This document shows positions 13,868 to 22,376 of a DNA stretch of 24,191 nt, in pieces (the stretch's first letter is position 1; every line of letters begins with the position of its first letter). The notes below the pieces were generated by a model. It was not told where the DNA came from and ran no database searches. It saw only the letters and a list, made by a program, of their open reading frames with translations. Source of the stretch: an uncultured Lachnospiraceae bacterium (GTDB taxonomy: Bacteria > Bacillota_A > Clostridia > Lachnospirales > Lachnospiraceae); contig USDU01000008.1 of the NCBI GenBank assembly GCA_900553635.1, forward strand, positions 1 to 24,191, read 5' to 3'. A program made the translations under genes and the position numbers.

Positions 13868-14827
13868 CTAGTCTTCTTTCATGACGTCGCCGATGAACGC
13901 TTTCAGCACTTCCGCGGAGTGTTCTACCTGCCGCCTCTCCTCGTCGGTCATGGTGATCTTGATGGTCTTGCTGATACCCTCTTCGTTAACTACGCAGGGG
14001 ATACTGATGCAGGATCCTTCCAGGCTCTCGCCATACTCTTTTCCCAGCACATGGGCTACCGGAAGTACCGTGTTCTGGTTCTTCAGGATAGACTCTACGA
14101 TACGGAAGGTGGACATGGCGATTCCGTCGAAGGTGGCGCCCTTCAGGGAAATGACGTCCGCGCCGCCGGTCTTGGCTTTATTGGCAATCTGCTCCTTGAC
14201 TTCCTCTTTTTCCTTCTCTTCTGCAGGCAGGAAGTGATCGATGGGCTCGCCTGCTACGTTGACGCTGCTCCAGATGGGGACCTGGGTGTCGCCGTGCTCG
14301 CCCAGAATGTAACCCTGGATGTCGCGGATATCTACCTTTACGCGCTCGCCTAAGAGATAACGGAAGCGGGCGGTATCAAGGGAGGTTCCGGTTCCGATAA
14401 CCCGCTCCTTCGGAAGGCCGGTTTCCTTCTGAATCAGGTAGGTATTCACATCTACCGGGTTCGATACTACGATGATCAGCGGATTCTTTGCGTATTTCAT
14501 GATGTTCTTCGCGATGCTTCTCGCCACGCCGGTATTTACCTTGGCAAGCTCCAGGCGGGTCTGGCCGGGTTTTCTCGGTACACCTGCGGTCACGATGATG
14601 ATCTTCGCGTCCGCGCACTCCTCATAGCCGCCCTGGCGGACACGCACCTGACTGTAATACGCGGTTCCGTGTGAGATATCCAGTGCAGCACCCTTCGCGC
14701 GATCCTCGTTCAAGTCTACCAGGACAATCTCTCCTACCTGTGCACGAAGCATCAGGGTATAGCAGATAGTCTCTCCTACGTTTCCAGCTCCAATTACTAC
14801 GATCTTGTTTGATGTCTCATTTGCCAT
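13868..14827 (-). CDS. Malate dehydrogenase of the LDH-like family (Arg at the specificity position)
   Basis: A 319-residue NAD-dependent 2-hydroxyacid dehydrogenase. Seen: Rossmann loop VIGAGNVGET (11-20), D38 for the NAD ribose, and catalytic D151/R154 (LDTARFR), H178 (GEHGD) and R91 (QTRLEL). The residue equivalent to position 102 of Bacillus LDH is R85, in AGVPRKPG. LDHs have Gln there and MDHs have Arg. The known Q102R change converts an LDH to an MDH, so oxaloacetate/malate is the predicted substrate pair. The rest of the sequence looks LDH-like, so automatic annotation would probably say L-lactate dehydrogenase. It stands alone between its own promoter and terminator, directly upstream of the fumarate-reduction operon. 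The ATG at 14827 has GAGGTAAC upstream. LDH activity is not excluded without assay. Confidence 0.83.
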   Translation of the reverse strand: MANETSNKIVVIGAGNVGETICYTLMLRAQVGEIVLVDLNEDRAKGAALDISHGTAYYSQVRVRQGGYEECADAKIIIVTAGVPRKPGQTRLELAKVNTGVARSIAKNIMKYAKNPLIIVVSNPVDVNTYLIQKETGLPKERVIGTGTSLDTARFRYLLGERVKVDIRDIQGYILGEHGDTQVPIWSSVNVAGEPIDHFLPAEEKEKEEVKEQIANKAKTGGADVISLKGATFDGIAMSTFRIVESILKNQNTVLPVAHVLGKEYGESLEGSCISIPCVVNEEGISKTIKITMTDEERRQVEHSAEVLKAFIGDVMKED

Positions 14828-14857
14828 ACTGTTACCTCACTCTTTCTCGTCCCCAAA

Positions 14858-14895
14858 ACGTGATATTTTTCACAATATTGATATTTTTTTATCAA
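14858..14895. promoter_or_regulatory. Two degenerate Rex-like sites in the malate dehydrogenase leader
   Basis: Minus strand TTGATAAAAAAATATCAA (14895-14878) and TTGTGAAAAATATCACGT (14875-14858) each match 11 of the 14 defined positions of a Rex-type TTGTKAA-N4-TTMACAA consensus. The first is itself palindromic and lies immediately downstream of the -10 box, where binding could block initiation. AT-rich DNA gives such matches by chance, so this is tentative. Confidence 0.35.
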
Positions 14896-14903
14896 CCTCT
14901 TGC

Positions 14904-14932
14904 ATTATAGCACGTACACTTCGGTTATGCAA
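14904..14932 (-). promoter_or_regulatory. Promoter of the malate dehydrogenase gene
   Basis: On the minus strand: -35 TTGCAT (14932-14927), 17 bases, and -10 TATAAT (14909-14904) with an extended TGC directly before it. The leader to the ATG at 14827 would be about 70 bases. A 10-bp inverted repeat (14896-14905 and 14927-14936) overlaps both boxes. Confidence 0.7.
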
Positions 14933-15065
14933 GAGGCATTTTGGATTTTTGTATTTCTATTTGTACAATTTTTTCTGTGGATAAACAAATTCTTAACGAA
15001 ATCTAATAGAAAGTGTGAGGAAATCCCACTCTTTCTATGCAGTAAGAATGCGGCTGCCGCGTCGC

Positions 15066-15117
15066 AAAAAATAATGCCGATAAGAAATATCGTTACAATA
15101 CCTCTTATCGACATTAT
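15066..15117 (-). terminator. Terminator of the V/A-type ATPase operon
   Basis: Arms 15071-15085 and 15103-15117 pair over 15 positions with one C/A mismatch and a 17-base loop. On the minus strand the stem is followed by a run of T (15071-15066). It begins about 31 bases after the D subunit stop codon. Confidence 0.8.
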
Positions 15118-15147
15118 ATGACCTAATACTGACATTCCTGTCAATCT

Positions 15148-15762
15148 TTATGAATGCATCCTCTTAATAACCTTCAGTCTCGTGAACTCCTCACGTTCCT
15201 TCTCCTCCAGAGCGTTGGAGATGTCTTTGGTCAGCGCCTCGTAGCGGGGGATGGTGATGTTCTTCAGCGCGTTGGCACGCTTCTGAGCCTTCTTGATATT
15301 GGCCGCCAGCTGGTAGGCGGAATTCTCTACCGCGGACAGCTTGATGGTCAGGTCTTTTACCTTCTCAAAGGAGACTCTGGCGATATCCAGGGATTCCCTG
15401 GTGCTGTAAAAGGCGTAGGCCGGAGTACGGGTGGCTGCGTCGTAGCGGACCAGGGGAATTTCAGTACCCATGATGCTTCGGGTCTTCACTTCCACCGTAT
15501 CCTCGATGGGCACATTCCGGGCCACATCGGCTACCGCGTTGATACCCAGCTCCATGTCAGCCCTCTGAAGCGCCGCGTAAGCCGTGGTGAAGGTGGTGCG
15601 AATCTCAGCCTGGATATCCTTGGCCTGATCCACCAGACCCATCAGCTCCCGGATCAGAATATTCCGCTTCTTGTCCATCAGCTCATAGCCCTGCTTTGCC
15701 AGCTTCAGGGAGTTCTTCGCACGTATGAGGTTGCCTTTTGTAGGAACTGCATTGTTATCCAT
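15148..15762 (-). CDS. atpD: V/A-type ATP synthase subunit D (central stalk)
   Basis: A 204-residue, mostly alpha-helical protein, the coiled-coil rotor shaft that turns inside the A3B3 head. Seen: the N-terminal PTKGNLIRAKNSLKLAKQGYELMDKKRNIL stretch (from residue 7), a classic subunit D signature, and a long C-terminal helix (about 125-204) with NSAYQLAANIKKAQKRANALKN. Length is normal. AAGGAGG precedes the ATG at 15762. It is the last gene of the operon, 64 bases after atpB, and is followed by a strong terminator. In V/A nomenclature it is NtpD/AtpD, not the F-type beta subunit also called AtpD. Confidence 0.93.
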   Translation of the reverse strand: MDNNAVPTKGNLIRAKNSLKLAKQGYELMDKKRNILIRELMGLVDQAKDIQAEIRTTFTTAYAALQRADMELGINAVADVARNVPIEDTVEVKTRSIMGTEIPLVRYDAATRTPAYAFYSTRESLDIARVSFEKVKDLTIKLSAVENSAYQLAANIKKAQKRANALKNITIPRYEALTKDISNALEEKEREEFTRLKVIKRMHS

Positions 15763-15826
15763 ACAGTTTCCTCCTTCTTAATTTTTGTGCATCTAAGGCA
15801 GTGAATGAATGCGAACGTAGTGAACA

Positions 15827-17206
15827 TTAATTCGCTGGCTTGTAGTACTTGTCGAGGATCTTCGTATCCACACGATCCAGCTCTTCTCTCGGCAGCATGC
15901 CAAGAAGCTCCCAGCCGATATTCAGAGTCTCCTCAATGGTACGGTTCTCCTCCGGACCCTGGCCTACAAAGCGGGCCTCAAAGGCCTTACCGAACTGCAG
16001 ATACTTCTTATCAATCGGAGACAGCTCATCCTCACCGATAACGGAAGCCAGCGCCCTCGCGTCTCCCACCTTCGCGTAGGATGAGAACAGCTGGTTCGCC
16101 AGATCCTGATGATCCTCACGGGTGTAACCGGCACCGATACCATCCTTCATCAGACGGGACAGGGACGGCAGCACGCTGATAGGCGGATAAACAGCCTGTC
16201 CGTGCAGCTCACGATCCAATACGATCTGACCCTCGGTGATGTAACCGGTCAGGTCCGGAATCGGGTGGGTAATATCGTCGTTGGGCATGGTCAGAATCGG
16301 AATCTGTGTCACAGAACCGTTGACGCCCTCTACAATGCCGGCACGCTCATAGATGGTAGCCAGCTCACTGTATAAGTAACCCGGGTAACCCTTTCTGGAC
16401 GGAATTTCTCCCTTAGAGGAAGATACCTCACGCATGGCCTCCGCGAAAGAAGTCATATCCGTCAGGATAACCAGGATGTGCATATTGCACTCAAAAGCAA
16501 GGTACTCGGCAGCGGTCAGAGCCACACGCGGTGTAATCAGACGCTCTACCACCGGGTCATTTGCCAGGTTCATAAACATGGTAACGTGCTCGGAAGCTCC
16601 GCTCTCATCAAATGCGCGGCGGAAGAAATCCGCTACGTCGTGCTTCACGCCCATAGCTGCGAATACGATACCGAACTGCTCATCGGAATCATCACCCAGG
16701 GAAGCCTGCTTTACCAGCTGTGCTGCCAGCTGATCATGGGGCAGACCGTTTCCGGAAAAGATCGGAAGCTTCTGTCCACGAATCAGAGTAGTCAGACCGT
16801 CGATAGCGGAAAATCCGGTACGGATGTAGTTACGCGGATACTCACGGGTTACCGGATTCAGCGGCTGTCCGTTGACATTCCGGTGAATATCGGAGACGAT
16901 CTCGCCCAGACCGTCGATGGGCTGTCCGATACCGTTGAAGGTACGGCCCAGGATCTCCGGGGAAAGGGCAATCTCCATGGGATGGCCGGTCAGCTTGGTG
17001 TGGGTATTGCGAAGAGACATATTGTCCGTTCCGCCGAACACCTGGATAACCGCCTTATCCTTATAGCACTCGATGATACGGCCCAGCTCTTTCTTATTGC
17101 CGTCCACCGTAATCTCTACGATCTCCTCGTAGGACGCGTTCTGTACGCCTTCCAGGGCAATCAGGGGGCCGTTGATTTCACTTAAGCCTAAATATTCAAT
17201 TGACAT
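15827..17206 (-). CDS. atpB: V/A-type ATP synthase subunit B (non-catalytic)
   Basis: A 459-residue nucleotide-binding-fold subunit alternating with A in the head. The P-loop is degenerate ([10 protein letters not shown], about 150-159) as expected for the non-catalytic B subunit. The conserved [12 protein letters not shown] near residue 350 supplies the arginine that reaches into the catalytic site. The N-terminal beta-barrel [17 protein letters not shown] and the C-terminal helical part are complete. It starts 15 bases after the atpA stop, with GGGGAGGAAGAG upstream. No oddity seen. Named by the V/A scheme (NtpB/AtpB), not the F-type a subunit. Confidence 0.95.
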   Translation of the reverse strand: MSIEYLGLSEINGPLIALEGVQNASYEEIVEITVDGNKKELGRIIECYKDKAVIQVFGGTDNMSLRNTHTKLTGHPMEIALSPEILGRTFNGIGQPIDGLGEIVSDIHRNVNGQPLNPVTREYPRNYIRTGFSAIDGLTTLIRGQKLPIFSGNGLPHDQLAAQLVKQASLGDDSDEQFGIVFAAMGVKHDVADFFRRAFDESGASEHVTMFMNLANDPVVERLITPRVALTAAEYLAFECNMHILVILTDMTSFAEAMREVSSSKGEIPSRKGYPGYLYSELATIYERAGIVEGVNGSVTQIPILTMPNDDITHPIPDLTGYITEGQIVLDRELHGQAVYPPISVLPSLSRLMKDGIGAGYTREDHQDLANQLFSSYAKVGDARALASVIGEDELSPIDKKYLQFGKAFEARFVGQGPEENRTIEETLNIGWELLGMLPREELDRVDTKILDKYYKPAN

Positions 17207-17221
17207 TTTCTCTTCCTCCCC

Positions 17222-18988
17222 TTACGCGTTCTTTTCCAGTACGCGATCGTAGAACTCATCGATCGCTTTCTTGTAATCGTCGAACATCTCCAGATGGTCG
17301 TTGGGCACATCATACTTGATGGCAATGACCTTCTCGAAGATATTTTCACGCTTCAGCACGGACATGGGCATGCCCTGTGTAATCAGCGCCTTGGACTTGT
17401 CATAGAGATAGAGAATGATCTCCATCATCTTCATCTGCTTTTCCATGGGGACACAGGTATCATCCGGATGGAACGCATTCTGCTGCAGGAAGCCCAGACG
17501 TACTACTCTGGAAATCTCCAGAACCAGCTTCTGATCATCCGGAAGCACATCACTGCCGATCAGCTTTACAATCTCCATCAGACTGCTCTCCTGGTTCAGG
17601 ATGACCATCAGACGATTTCTGCAGTCCATGAAATCCTTTGCCACATGATCCTTGTACCAGGGCGCCAGATCGGATACGTACTCACTGTAGCTGCTGAGCC
17701 AGTGAATAGCCGGGAAATGACGGGCATATGCCAGAGACTTATCCAGTCCCCAGAAGCAGCGGACGAAACGCTTGGTATTCTGGGTTACCGGCTCGGAGAA
17801 GTCGCCGCCCTGGGGGGATACAGCTCCGATGATGGATACGCTTCCTTCTGTTCCGTTTAAGTTCTGCATCATGCCGGCGCGCTCATAGAACGCGGACAGA
17901 CGGGACGCCAGGTATGCCGGGAAGCCTTCCTCGGCGGGCATCTCCTCCAGACGTCCGGACAGCTCACGAAGCGCCTCGGCCCAACGGGAGGTGGAGTCTG
18001 CCATGATGGCAACGTCATAGCCCATATCTCTATAGTACTCTGCCAGAGTAACACCTGTGTAAATACTTGCCTCACGGGCTGCCACCGGCATGTTGGAGGT
18101 ATTGGCAATCAGAGTGGTACGCTCCATCAAGGGGTTGCCTGTCTTCGGGTCAACCAGCTTGGAGAAGTCCTCCAGTACCTGTGTCATCTCATTGCCACGC
18201 TCGCCGCAGCCGATATAGATGATGATATCCGCATCGGACCATTTCGCGATCTGATGCTGGGTCATGGTCTTACCGGTTCCGAATCCGCCGGGAATCGCTG
18301 CGGTACCGCCCTTGGCGATAGGGAACAGGGTATCCAGGATACGCTGTCCGGTAACCAGCGGCTTGGAAGCCGGGTAACGCCTGGTGGTCGGTCTCGGCAC
18401 ACGGATGGGCCATTTCTGCATCATGGTCAGTTCTTTTTCGGTGCCGTCGTCCAGCTGCAGTACCGCGATGGTATCACAGATGGTATACTGGCCATCCGGC
18501 ATGACCTTCGTTAAGGTACCGGACAGGTTTGGCGGAACCATAACCTTATGTGTGATGGCCTTTGTCTCCGGCACTTCGCAGATGATGGAGCCGCCGCTGA
18601 CACGGTCGCCCTCTTTTACGATCATATGCGCGTCCCAGAGCTTCTCTTTGTTCAGGGAATCTACGACGGTACCACGGCTGATATAAGCGCCGCCGATCTT
18701 CGCGATCTCGCTTAAAGGACGCTCGATACCGTCGAAAATATTGTGCAGGATTCCGGGAGCCAGATACACGGAAATCGCGTCGCCGGTGGCTTCTACGATC
18801 TCGCCAGGCTTGATGCCGGTGGTCTCCTCGAATACCTGAATGGTTGTTCTGTCTTTATCCAGACCGATGACCTCGCCTACCAGCTTTTCCTTGCCTACGT
18901 AGACCATCTCAGCCATCTTAAAGCCTGTGTTGCCTTTGATGTATACAACAGGGCCGTTGATTCCATAAATAACGCCTGTTCTATTCAT
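17222..18988 (-). CDS. atpA: V/A-type ATP synthase subunit A (catalytic)
   Basis: A 588-residue catalytic head subunit that hydrolyses or makes ATP. Seen: N-terminal barrel [15 protein letters not shown], the non-homologous insert region (about 110-190) that distinguishes A from F-type beta, Walker A GGFGTGKT (234-241), the catalytic glutamate in GER (262-264), and [22 protein letters not shown]. The start ATG overlaps the end of the subunit E gene by 8 bases (ATGAATAG), indicating coupled translation. Length is typical. Direction of action (synthase or pump) cannot be told from sequence. Confidence 0.95.
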   Translation of the reverse strand: MNRTGVIYGINGPVVYIKGNTGFKMAEMVYVGKEKLVGEVIGLDKDRTTIQVFEETTGIKPGEIVEATGDAISVYLAPGILHNIFDGIERPLSEIAKIGGAYISRGTVVDSLNKEKLWDAHMIVKEGDRVSGGSIICEVPETKAITHKVMVPPNLSGTLTKVMPDGQYTICDTIAVLQLDDGTEKELTMMQKWPIRVPRPTTRRYPASKPLVTGQRILDTLFPIAKGGTAAIPGGFGTGKTMTQHQIAKWSDADIIIYIGCGERGNEMTQVLEDFSKLVDPKTGNPLMERTTLIANTSNMPVAAREASIYTGVTLAEYYRDMGYDVAIMADSTSRWAEALRELSGRLEEMPAEEGFPAYLASRLSAFYERAGMMQNLNGTEGSVSIIGAVSPQGGDFSEPVTQNTKRFVRCFWGLDKSLAYARHFPAIHWLSSYSEYVSDLAPWYKDHVAKDFMDCRNRLMVILNQESSLMEIVKLIGSDVLPDDQKLVLEISRVVRLGFLQQNAFHPDDTCVPMEKQMKMMEIILYLYDKSKALITQGMPMSVLKRENIFEKVIAIKYDVPNDHLEMFDDYKKAIDEFYDRVLEKNA

Positions 18989-19568
18989 GGTGTGCTCCTC
19001 CTTTTAACTGGAAGCTCTCCTTTGCCTCTGCCAGCTTGCTCTCAAAGGAATTATCGATGAGAATATTCCGGCCCGGCAGTACGGCGCGTGTTCCGCCCAG
19101 GAAGGAGTATTCGCTGACCGTCACCGGTGCGCCTACTTCTGTCTCAATGCTGAATTTCTTCTGTGCGTCAGACGGATCGATGTAAAGGATAATCTCATCT
19201 CCGCCTGCAAATTCTTTTGCGTCACGCAGCTGCTTTATCAGCATCTGGTGATATTCTCTGGTCTCCGCAAAGCGGGACAGCAGATCCTTTACCTCCACAA
19301 AAAGCTTTTCTTTCAGTTCATCCTGCTTTTTGCTTAAGGTTCTCTTGATTTCAATCTGTTCCTCGGAGAACTGCTTGTTATTCTCACGTACCAGACGATC
19401 GGTCTCGGTCTTGATCTCAAGCTCCTCCTGACGACGCTTCTTCTCCTGATGCTCCTCAAAAATCTTCCGCATGGCATCCGTATATTCGCGGATCATGGCG
19501 TCGCTTTTATTTCTCGCCTCTTCCATGGCGTAGGTCGTAAAATGCTGCAGTTTTTCTTCTGTCGTCAT
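18981..19568 (-). CDS. atpE: V/A-type ATP synthase subunit E (peripheral stalk)
   Basis: A 195-residue protein with a long charged N-terminal coiled coil (about 1-105) and a C-terminal globular domain ending near ILIDNSFESKLAEAKESF, as in peripheral-stalk subunit E. It would pair with the small coiled-coil H/G-like subunit encoded at the operon start. I chose ATG 19568 (MTTEEKLQ), preceded by GGAAGGTGAT. An in-frame ATG-like start at 19616 would overlap the preceding F gene and add an atypical basic N-terminus. It is placed 22 bases after F and overlaps A by 8 bases. Not the F-type c subunit sometimes given the same symbol. Confidence 0.9.
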   Translation of the reverse strand: MTTEEKLQHFTTYAMEEARNKSDAMIREYTDAMRKIFEEHQEKKRRQEELEIKTETDRLVRENNKQFSEEQIEIKRTLSKKQDELKEKLFVEVKDLLSRFAETREYHQMLIKQLRDAKEFAGGDEIILYIDPSDAQKKFSIETEVGAPVTVSEYSFLGGTRAVLPGRNILIDNSFESKLAEAKESFQLKGGAHHE

Positions 19569-19590
19569 TGCGATCACCTTCCTTTTCACT

Positions 19591-19899
19591 CTAAAGCTTG
19601 ACTCCGATGGCCTCATTTACATAGGAGGTAATGAAATTCTCTCCTCTGGTGGTGCCATGGCGGTCCGGAATTTCAATGAGAAGCGGCAGGCTGCGGCCCT
19701 GGCGGGCTTCGGCGATGACCTCCGGAAATTCCTGACCGAACTTCTCCGTCAGAACCACCACAGCGATATCCTTATCTGCCATGGCGCGGTTCAGTTCCGC
19801 CTTCAGCTCCTCTTTTTCATGAACGACAGCGCCCTCGATACCTGCCAGGCGCATGCCTGTGCAGGTATCGATATTGTCGCTTATCAAATACATCTTCAT
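19591..19899 (-). CDS. atpF: V/A-type ATP synthase subunit F
   Basis: A 102-residue Rossmann-like small rotor subunit that binds subunit D. Seen: the start MKMYLISDNIDTCTGMRLAGI, the central VVVLTEKFGQEF and LPLLIEIPDRHG, typical of NtpG/AtpF. Length is normal. The ATG at 19899 follows AAAGGCGG. It lies 27 bases after the K gene and 22 bases before E, a common arrangement in clostridial operons. Confidence 0.92.
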   Translation of the reverse strand: MKMYLISDNIDTCTGMRLAGIEGAVVHEKEELKAELNRAMADKDIAVVVLTEKFGQEFPEVIAEARQGRSLPLLIEIPDRHGTTRGENFITSYVNEAIGVKL

Positions 19900-19926
19900 A
19901 TCAATTCCGCCTTTCGGGTCAGAGAT

Positions 19927-20361
19927 TTACAGCTTACCAAGAATCATGAAGGAGATGATCAGACCATACAGAGCGATACCTTCGGCCATAGCTACGAAAA
20001 TCATGGACTTACCGAAGATGCTCTGATCCTCACTGATTGCACCCAGTGCTGCGCTTGCGGAAGATGCTACTGCGATACCGGAACCGATACCGGAAAGGCT
20101 GGTAGCCAGTGCTGCTGCGATGTATCCAAGACCTGTGGACATGCCTGCTGCGGTCTCTGCGGCAGTCTCAGCTGCCTGTACGTTTCCGCCGTATGCAAGA
20201 ACGGCTGCCAGAGCCAGAGTACCAAAGAAGAAGAAGCAGTTGCATCCAAGGCTTCTCTTATAACGGCTGCGGGAGGGCTGTCCCAGGAAATATGCTCCGA
20301 ACGGAACCATAATGCTTAAAACAAGAGCTGCAACCAGTAATACTTTCACTAACATAGACAT
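19927..20361 (-). CDS. atpK: V/A-type ATP synthase subunit K (c-ring proteolipid)
   Basis: A 144-residue membrane protein forming the ion-translocating ring. It has four predicted membrane segments: about 4-26, 40-58, 76-109 and 115-143. The last pair is a normal c-subunit hairpin with the ion-binding glutamate E127 in VAMAEGIALYG. The first pair is divergent (GCNCFFFFG near 39-47, no acidic residue), so there is one carboxylate per four helices. By alignment with Ilyobacter c subunit, the Na+ ligands Gln32 and Ser66 correspond to V98 and G128, which argues against a classical Na+ site. AAAGGAGG precedes ATG 20361. The leader is unusually AT-rich. Confidence 0.9.
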   Translation of the reverse strand: MSMLVKVLLVAALVLSIMVPFGAYFLGQPSRSRYKRSLGCNCFFFFGTLALAAVLAYGGNVQAAETAAETAAGMSTGLGYIAAALATSLSGIGSGIAVASSASAALGAISEDQSIFGKSMIFVAMAEGIALYGLIISFMILGKL

Positions 20362-20432
20362 TTTGAATTTCCTCCTTTAAATACCTTTTGTAATAATTTT
20401 TATAAATAATTTAAATTATTGCTTCTGTATCT
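20362..20432 (-). promoter_or_regulatory. AU-rich leader of the K subunit gene, possible translation enhancer
   Basis: The 71-base gap before the K gene is very AT-rich and contains a perfect 16-bp palindrome, AATAATTTAAATTATT (20405-20420), and then AAAGGAGG. Other gaps in the operon are short and less AT-rich. An AU-rich unstructured leader before the c-subunit gene is known from E. coli atpE, where it boosts translation for the ring stoichiometry. A weak internal promoter is the alternative. Confidence 0.45.
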
Positions 20433-22361
20433 TTATTTCTCGTTCATTCTATAAGGCTTGAACGCATGTCCCGTTCCCTTGTAGAAACGGCTGAATAACT
20501 CGTAGTACTCCAGACGAAGTACCTGAATACCTACAATCAGACCCTCCATCGCGCAGACAAAGGCATTGCCCAGTACGATGACAAGCCAGTTGCCGGTAGC
20601 GCCGTTCTCAAAGCCTGCCAGCATCAGAACGACCTCCATCATGGCCGCATGGCTGACTGCGAAGGCTCCGATACGGACAAAGGACAGGGTGTTTGAGAAG
20701 AAGCTCAAGAGTACCTCAAACATCTCGAAGAAGGTCAGCACCAGATACATGGCCACGCCGCCATCCAACTCTGCTTTCTTCTTCTCCATCCAGGCGGTCA
20801 GCGGCTCCTTGAAGGCCATAGCCAGAAGCGGAAGTCCCAGAACCAGCACCATGATAATAGTAGCCGGAAGCGCATGTCCGCTCATAAAGAGAATCAGGCT
20901 TGCTACTACAAAGCCGTAGAAGATAAAGCCTGCCACACCGTTGGTATCAAACCAGGTGCCTTCGATATCATGATTCCGCACCGCCACGATAATATGAAGA
21001 ATCATCGCAGTCAGAATCAGGAACATACCAAATACGATGGCTACCACAAATACGGTATTCATCTGGCCTACCACCGGAAGCGTCATCATAGCTTCCTTGG
21101 GCTTCAGCCAGCGGGCCGGGAGCACATCCTCGAAACCGAAGAAGCTGCCGTACATGAAACCGAAGAAGGTAGAGAAGATACCGGCGCTGCCGATAATCGC
21201 CGCCAGATCCATACCCTTCTTCTTATACAGGAAGAAGCCGCCCAGCAGCAGTACCAGGCCCTGTCCCACATCGCCGAACATGGCGCCGAAGATAAAGGCA
21301 TAGGTGATGGCTACGAACATGGTCGGATCCATCTCATTGTAGGCCGGAAGTCCATACATCTTCACATACATCTCGAAGGGACGGAAAATCTTCAGGTTAT
21401 GAAGCTTCGTGGGCGGGGTGCTGAAGATATTGTCATGGTCATCCTCCACCACCACGAAGGTCTGCTCGTCATCCTCAATCTCCTTCTGGAAGGCGTCTGC
21501 CTGATCCTCCGGCATCCAGCCGCAGAGGATATAAAACACATTGTCCTTCTCCTTGGTCAGGGCTGCGTACTTCCGGATATCGAAGCTTGCGCTGCGCTTT
21601 TTCAGGTAAGCAGAAGCGGCTGCCAGCTCATCGATGCGGTCTGCCACAACGGAAGTAATCTTCTGATCCATCGACACAAGTTCCTCATCCAGCTTCGCCA
21701 GCTCTTCTTTCAGCTCTTCGTATGCATGGGTCGGCGTTCCTTCGTACTCATCCGGAATAAAGATATGTTCAAAATGCATGGACGCGTACACCGCGTCAAT
21801 CTTATCCGCCAGGGAAGCCGGTACGAAGTATACTCCGTAAACGTATTCCTCATCGCTTTTACACTTATAGAAAATCGTATCCAGCGTGTCATATACATAG
21901 CGGTCGAACTTGTCGAAGTACTCCTTGGAAATCCGTCCGAAGCGGTATTTCTCATAATGGAAATTTAGCAGGCTGTGGACATCGAATTCCAGTCCCTGAA
22001 AGGGCTCGATACTATCCATGGAAGCCTTGCATTTCTCACACTTCGCTATGAGCTCTGTCTTCCGCTCCTTCAGATCCGTCAGGTTCTTTTCCGCTTCTCT
22101 TAAAATCTGCTCCGCTTTATCCACCGTCATATCGGGGAATTCCCGATCTGTGTGCAGATCCGCGGGGAGATACTCTGAAGCCTGACGCAGAATCTCTTCA
22201 TAGGGATTCTTATCGGTGTAGGCTCTCAGATTCTGTACCGTCTTAAGCTCAGTCAGGGCGTGTTCCAGCTGTATCTCATACTTGGAAAGATACTGACCGG
22301 CCATGCGCTCAATATCATTCCTGGGGCCCGTGATGCTTAAGAACTTCATCTTTACAATCAC
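20433..22361 (-). CDS. atpI: V/A-type ATP synthase subunit I (membrane stator, a-subunit analogue)
   Basis: A 642-residue subunit with a soluble N-terminal half (about 1-345, with coiled-coil segments near 65-115 and 225-245) and a membrane C-terminal half with about seven to eight helices. The essential arginine facing the c-ring is R563 in SFVRIGAFAVSHAA. A second conserved Arg is R616 in the last helix. GAMFGDVGQG near 365-375 is another family signature. The start is GTG at 22361: AGGAGG lies nine bases before it, while the in-frame ATG four codons later is too far from that site. The gene begins 15 bases after the C subunit stop. Confidence 0.93.
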   Translation of the reverse strand: MIVKMKFLSITGPRNDIERMAGQYLSKYEIQLEHALTELKTVQNLRAYTDKNPYEEILRQASEYLPADLHTDREFPDMTVDKAEQILREAEKNLTDLKERKTELIAKCEKCKASMDSIEPFQGLEFDVHSLLNFHYEKYRFGRISKEYFDKFDRYVYDTLDTIFYKCKSDEEYVYGVYFVPASLADKIDAVYASMHFEHIFIPDEYEGTPTHAYEELKEELAKLDEELVSMDQKITSVVADRIDELAAASAYLKKRSASFDIRKYAALTKEKDNVFYILCGWMPEDQADAFQKEIEDDEQTFVVVEDDHDNIFSTPPTKLHNLKIFRPFEMYVKMYGLPAYNEMDPTMFVAITYAFIFGAMFGDVGQGLVLLLGGFFLYKKKGMDLAAIIGSAGIFSTFFGFMYGSFFGFEDVLPARWLKPKEAMMTLPVVGQMNTVFVVAIVFGMFLILTAMILHIIVAVRNHDIEGTWFDTNGVAGFIFYGFVVASLILFMSGHALPATIIMVLVLGLPLLAMAFKEPLTAWMEKKKAELDGGVAMYLVLTFFEMFEVLLSFFSNTLSFVRIGAFAVSHAAMMEVVLMLAGFENGATGNWLVIVLGNAFVCAMEGLIVGIQVLRLEYYELFSRFYKGTGHAFKPYRMNEK

Positions 22362-22376
22362 TTGCTACTACCTCCT

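Larger units (their letters stand above)
14828..15147. other. 320-base intergenic region between the ATPase D gene and the malate dehydrogenase gene
   Basis: No convincing coding sequence. It contains the malate dehydrogenase leader and promoter, an imperfect hairpin without T-run (15006-15017 with 15027-15038, one mismatch), a small GCGG/CCGC hairpin (near 15051-15061) and the ATPase operon terminator (15066-15117). Confidence 0.7.

Noticed and set aside
13868..14827. Call as L-lactate dehydrogenase
   Set aside because: Overall sequence is LDH-like, but the specificity residue is Arg, the MDH type, and the neighbours belong to malate/fumarate metabolism. Kept as an alternative only.
15006..15038. 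Hairpin considered as a second terminator
   Set aside because: It has a mismatch-containing stem and no T-run on either strand. Noted only as structure in the intergenic entry.
14905..15144. A 79-codon minus-strand frame with hydrophobic stretch between the ATPase D gene and malate dehydrogenase
   Set aside because: It runs through the ATPase terminator and the malate dehydrogenase promoter. It has no convincing ribosome site, so it is probably chance.
20874..21968. A 364-codon open frame on the plus strand
   Set aside because: It is antisense to the ATPase I subunit gene and His/Gln-rich without domain signatures.
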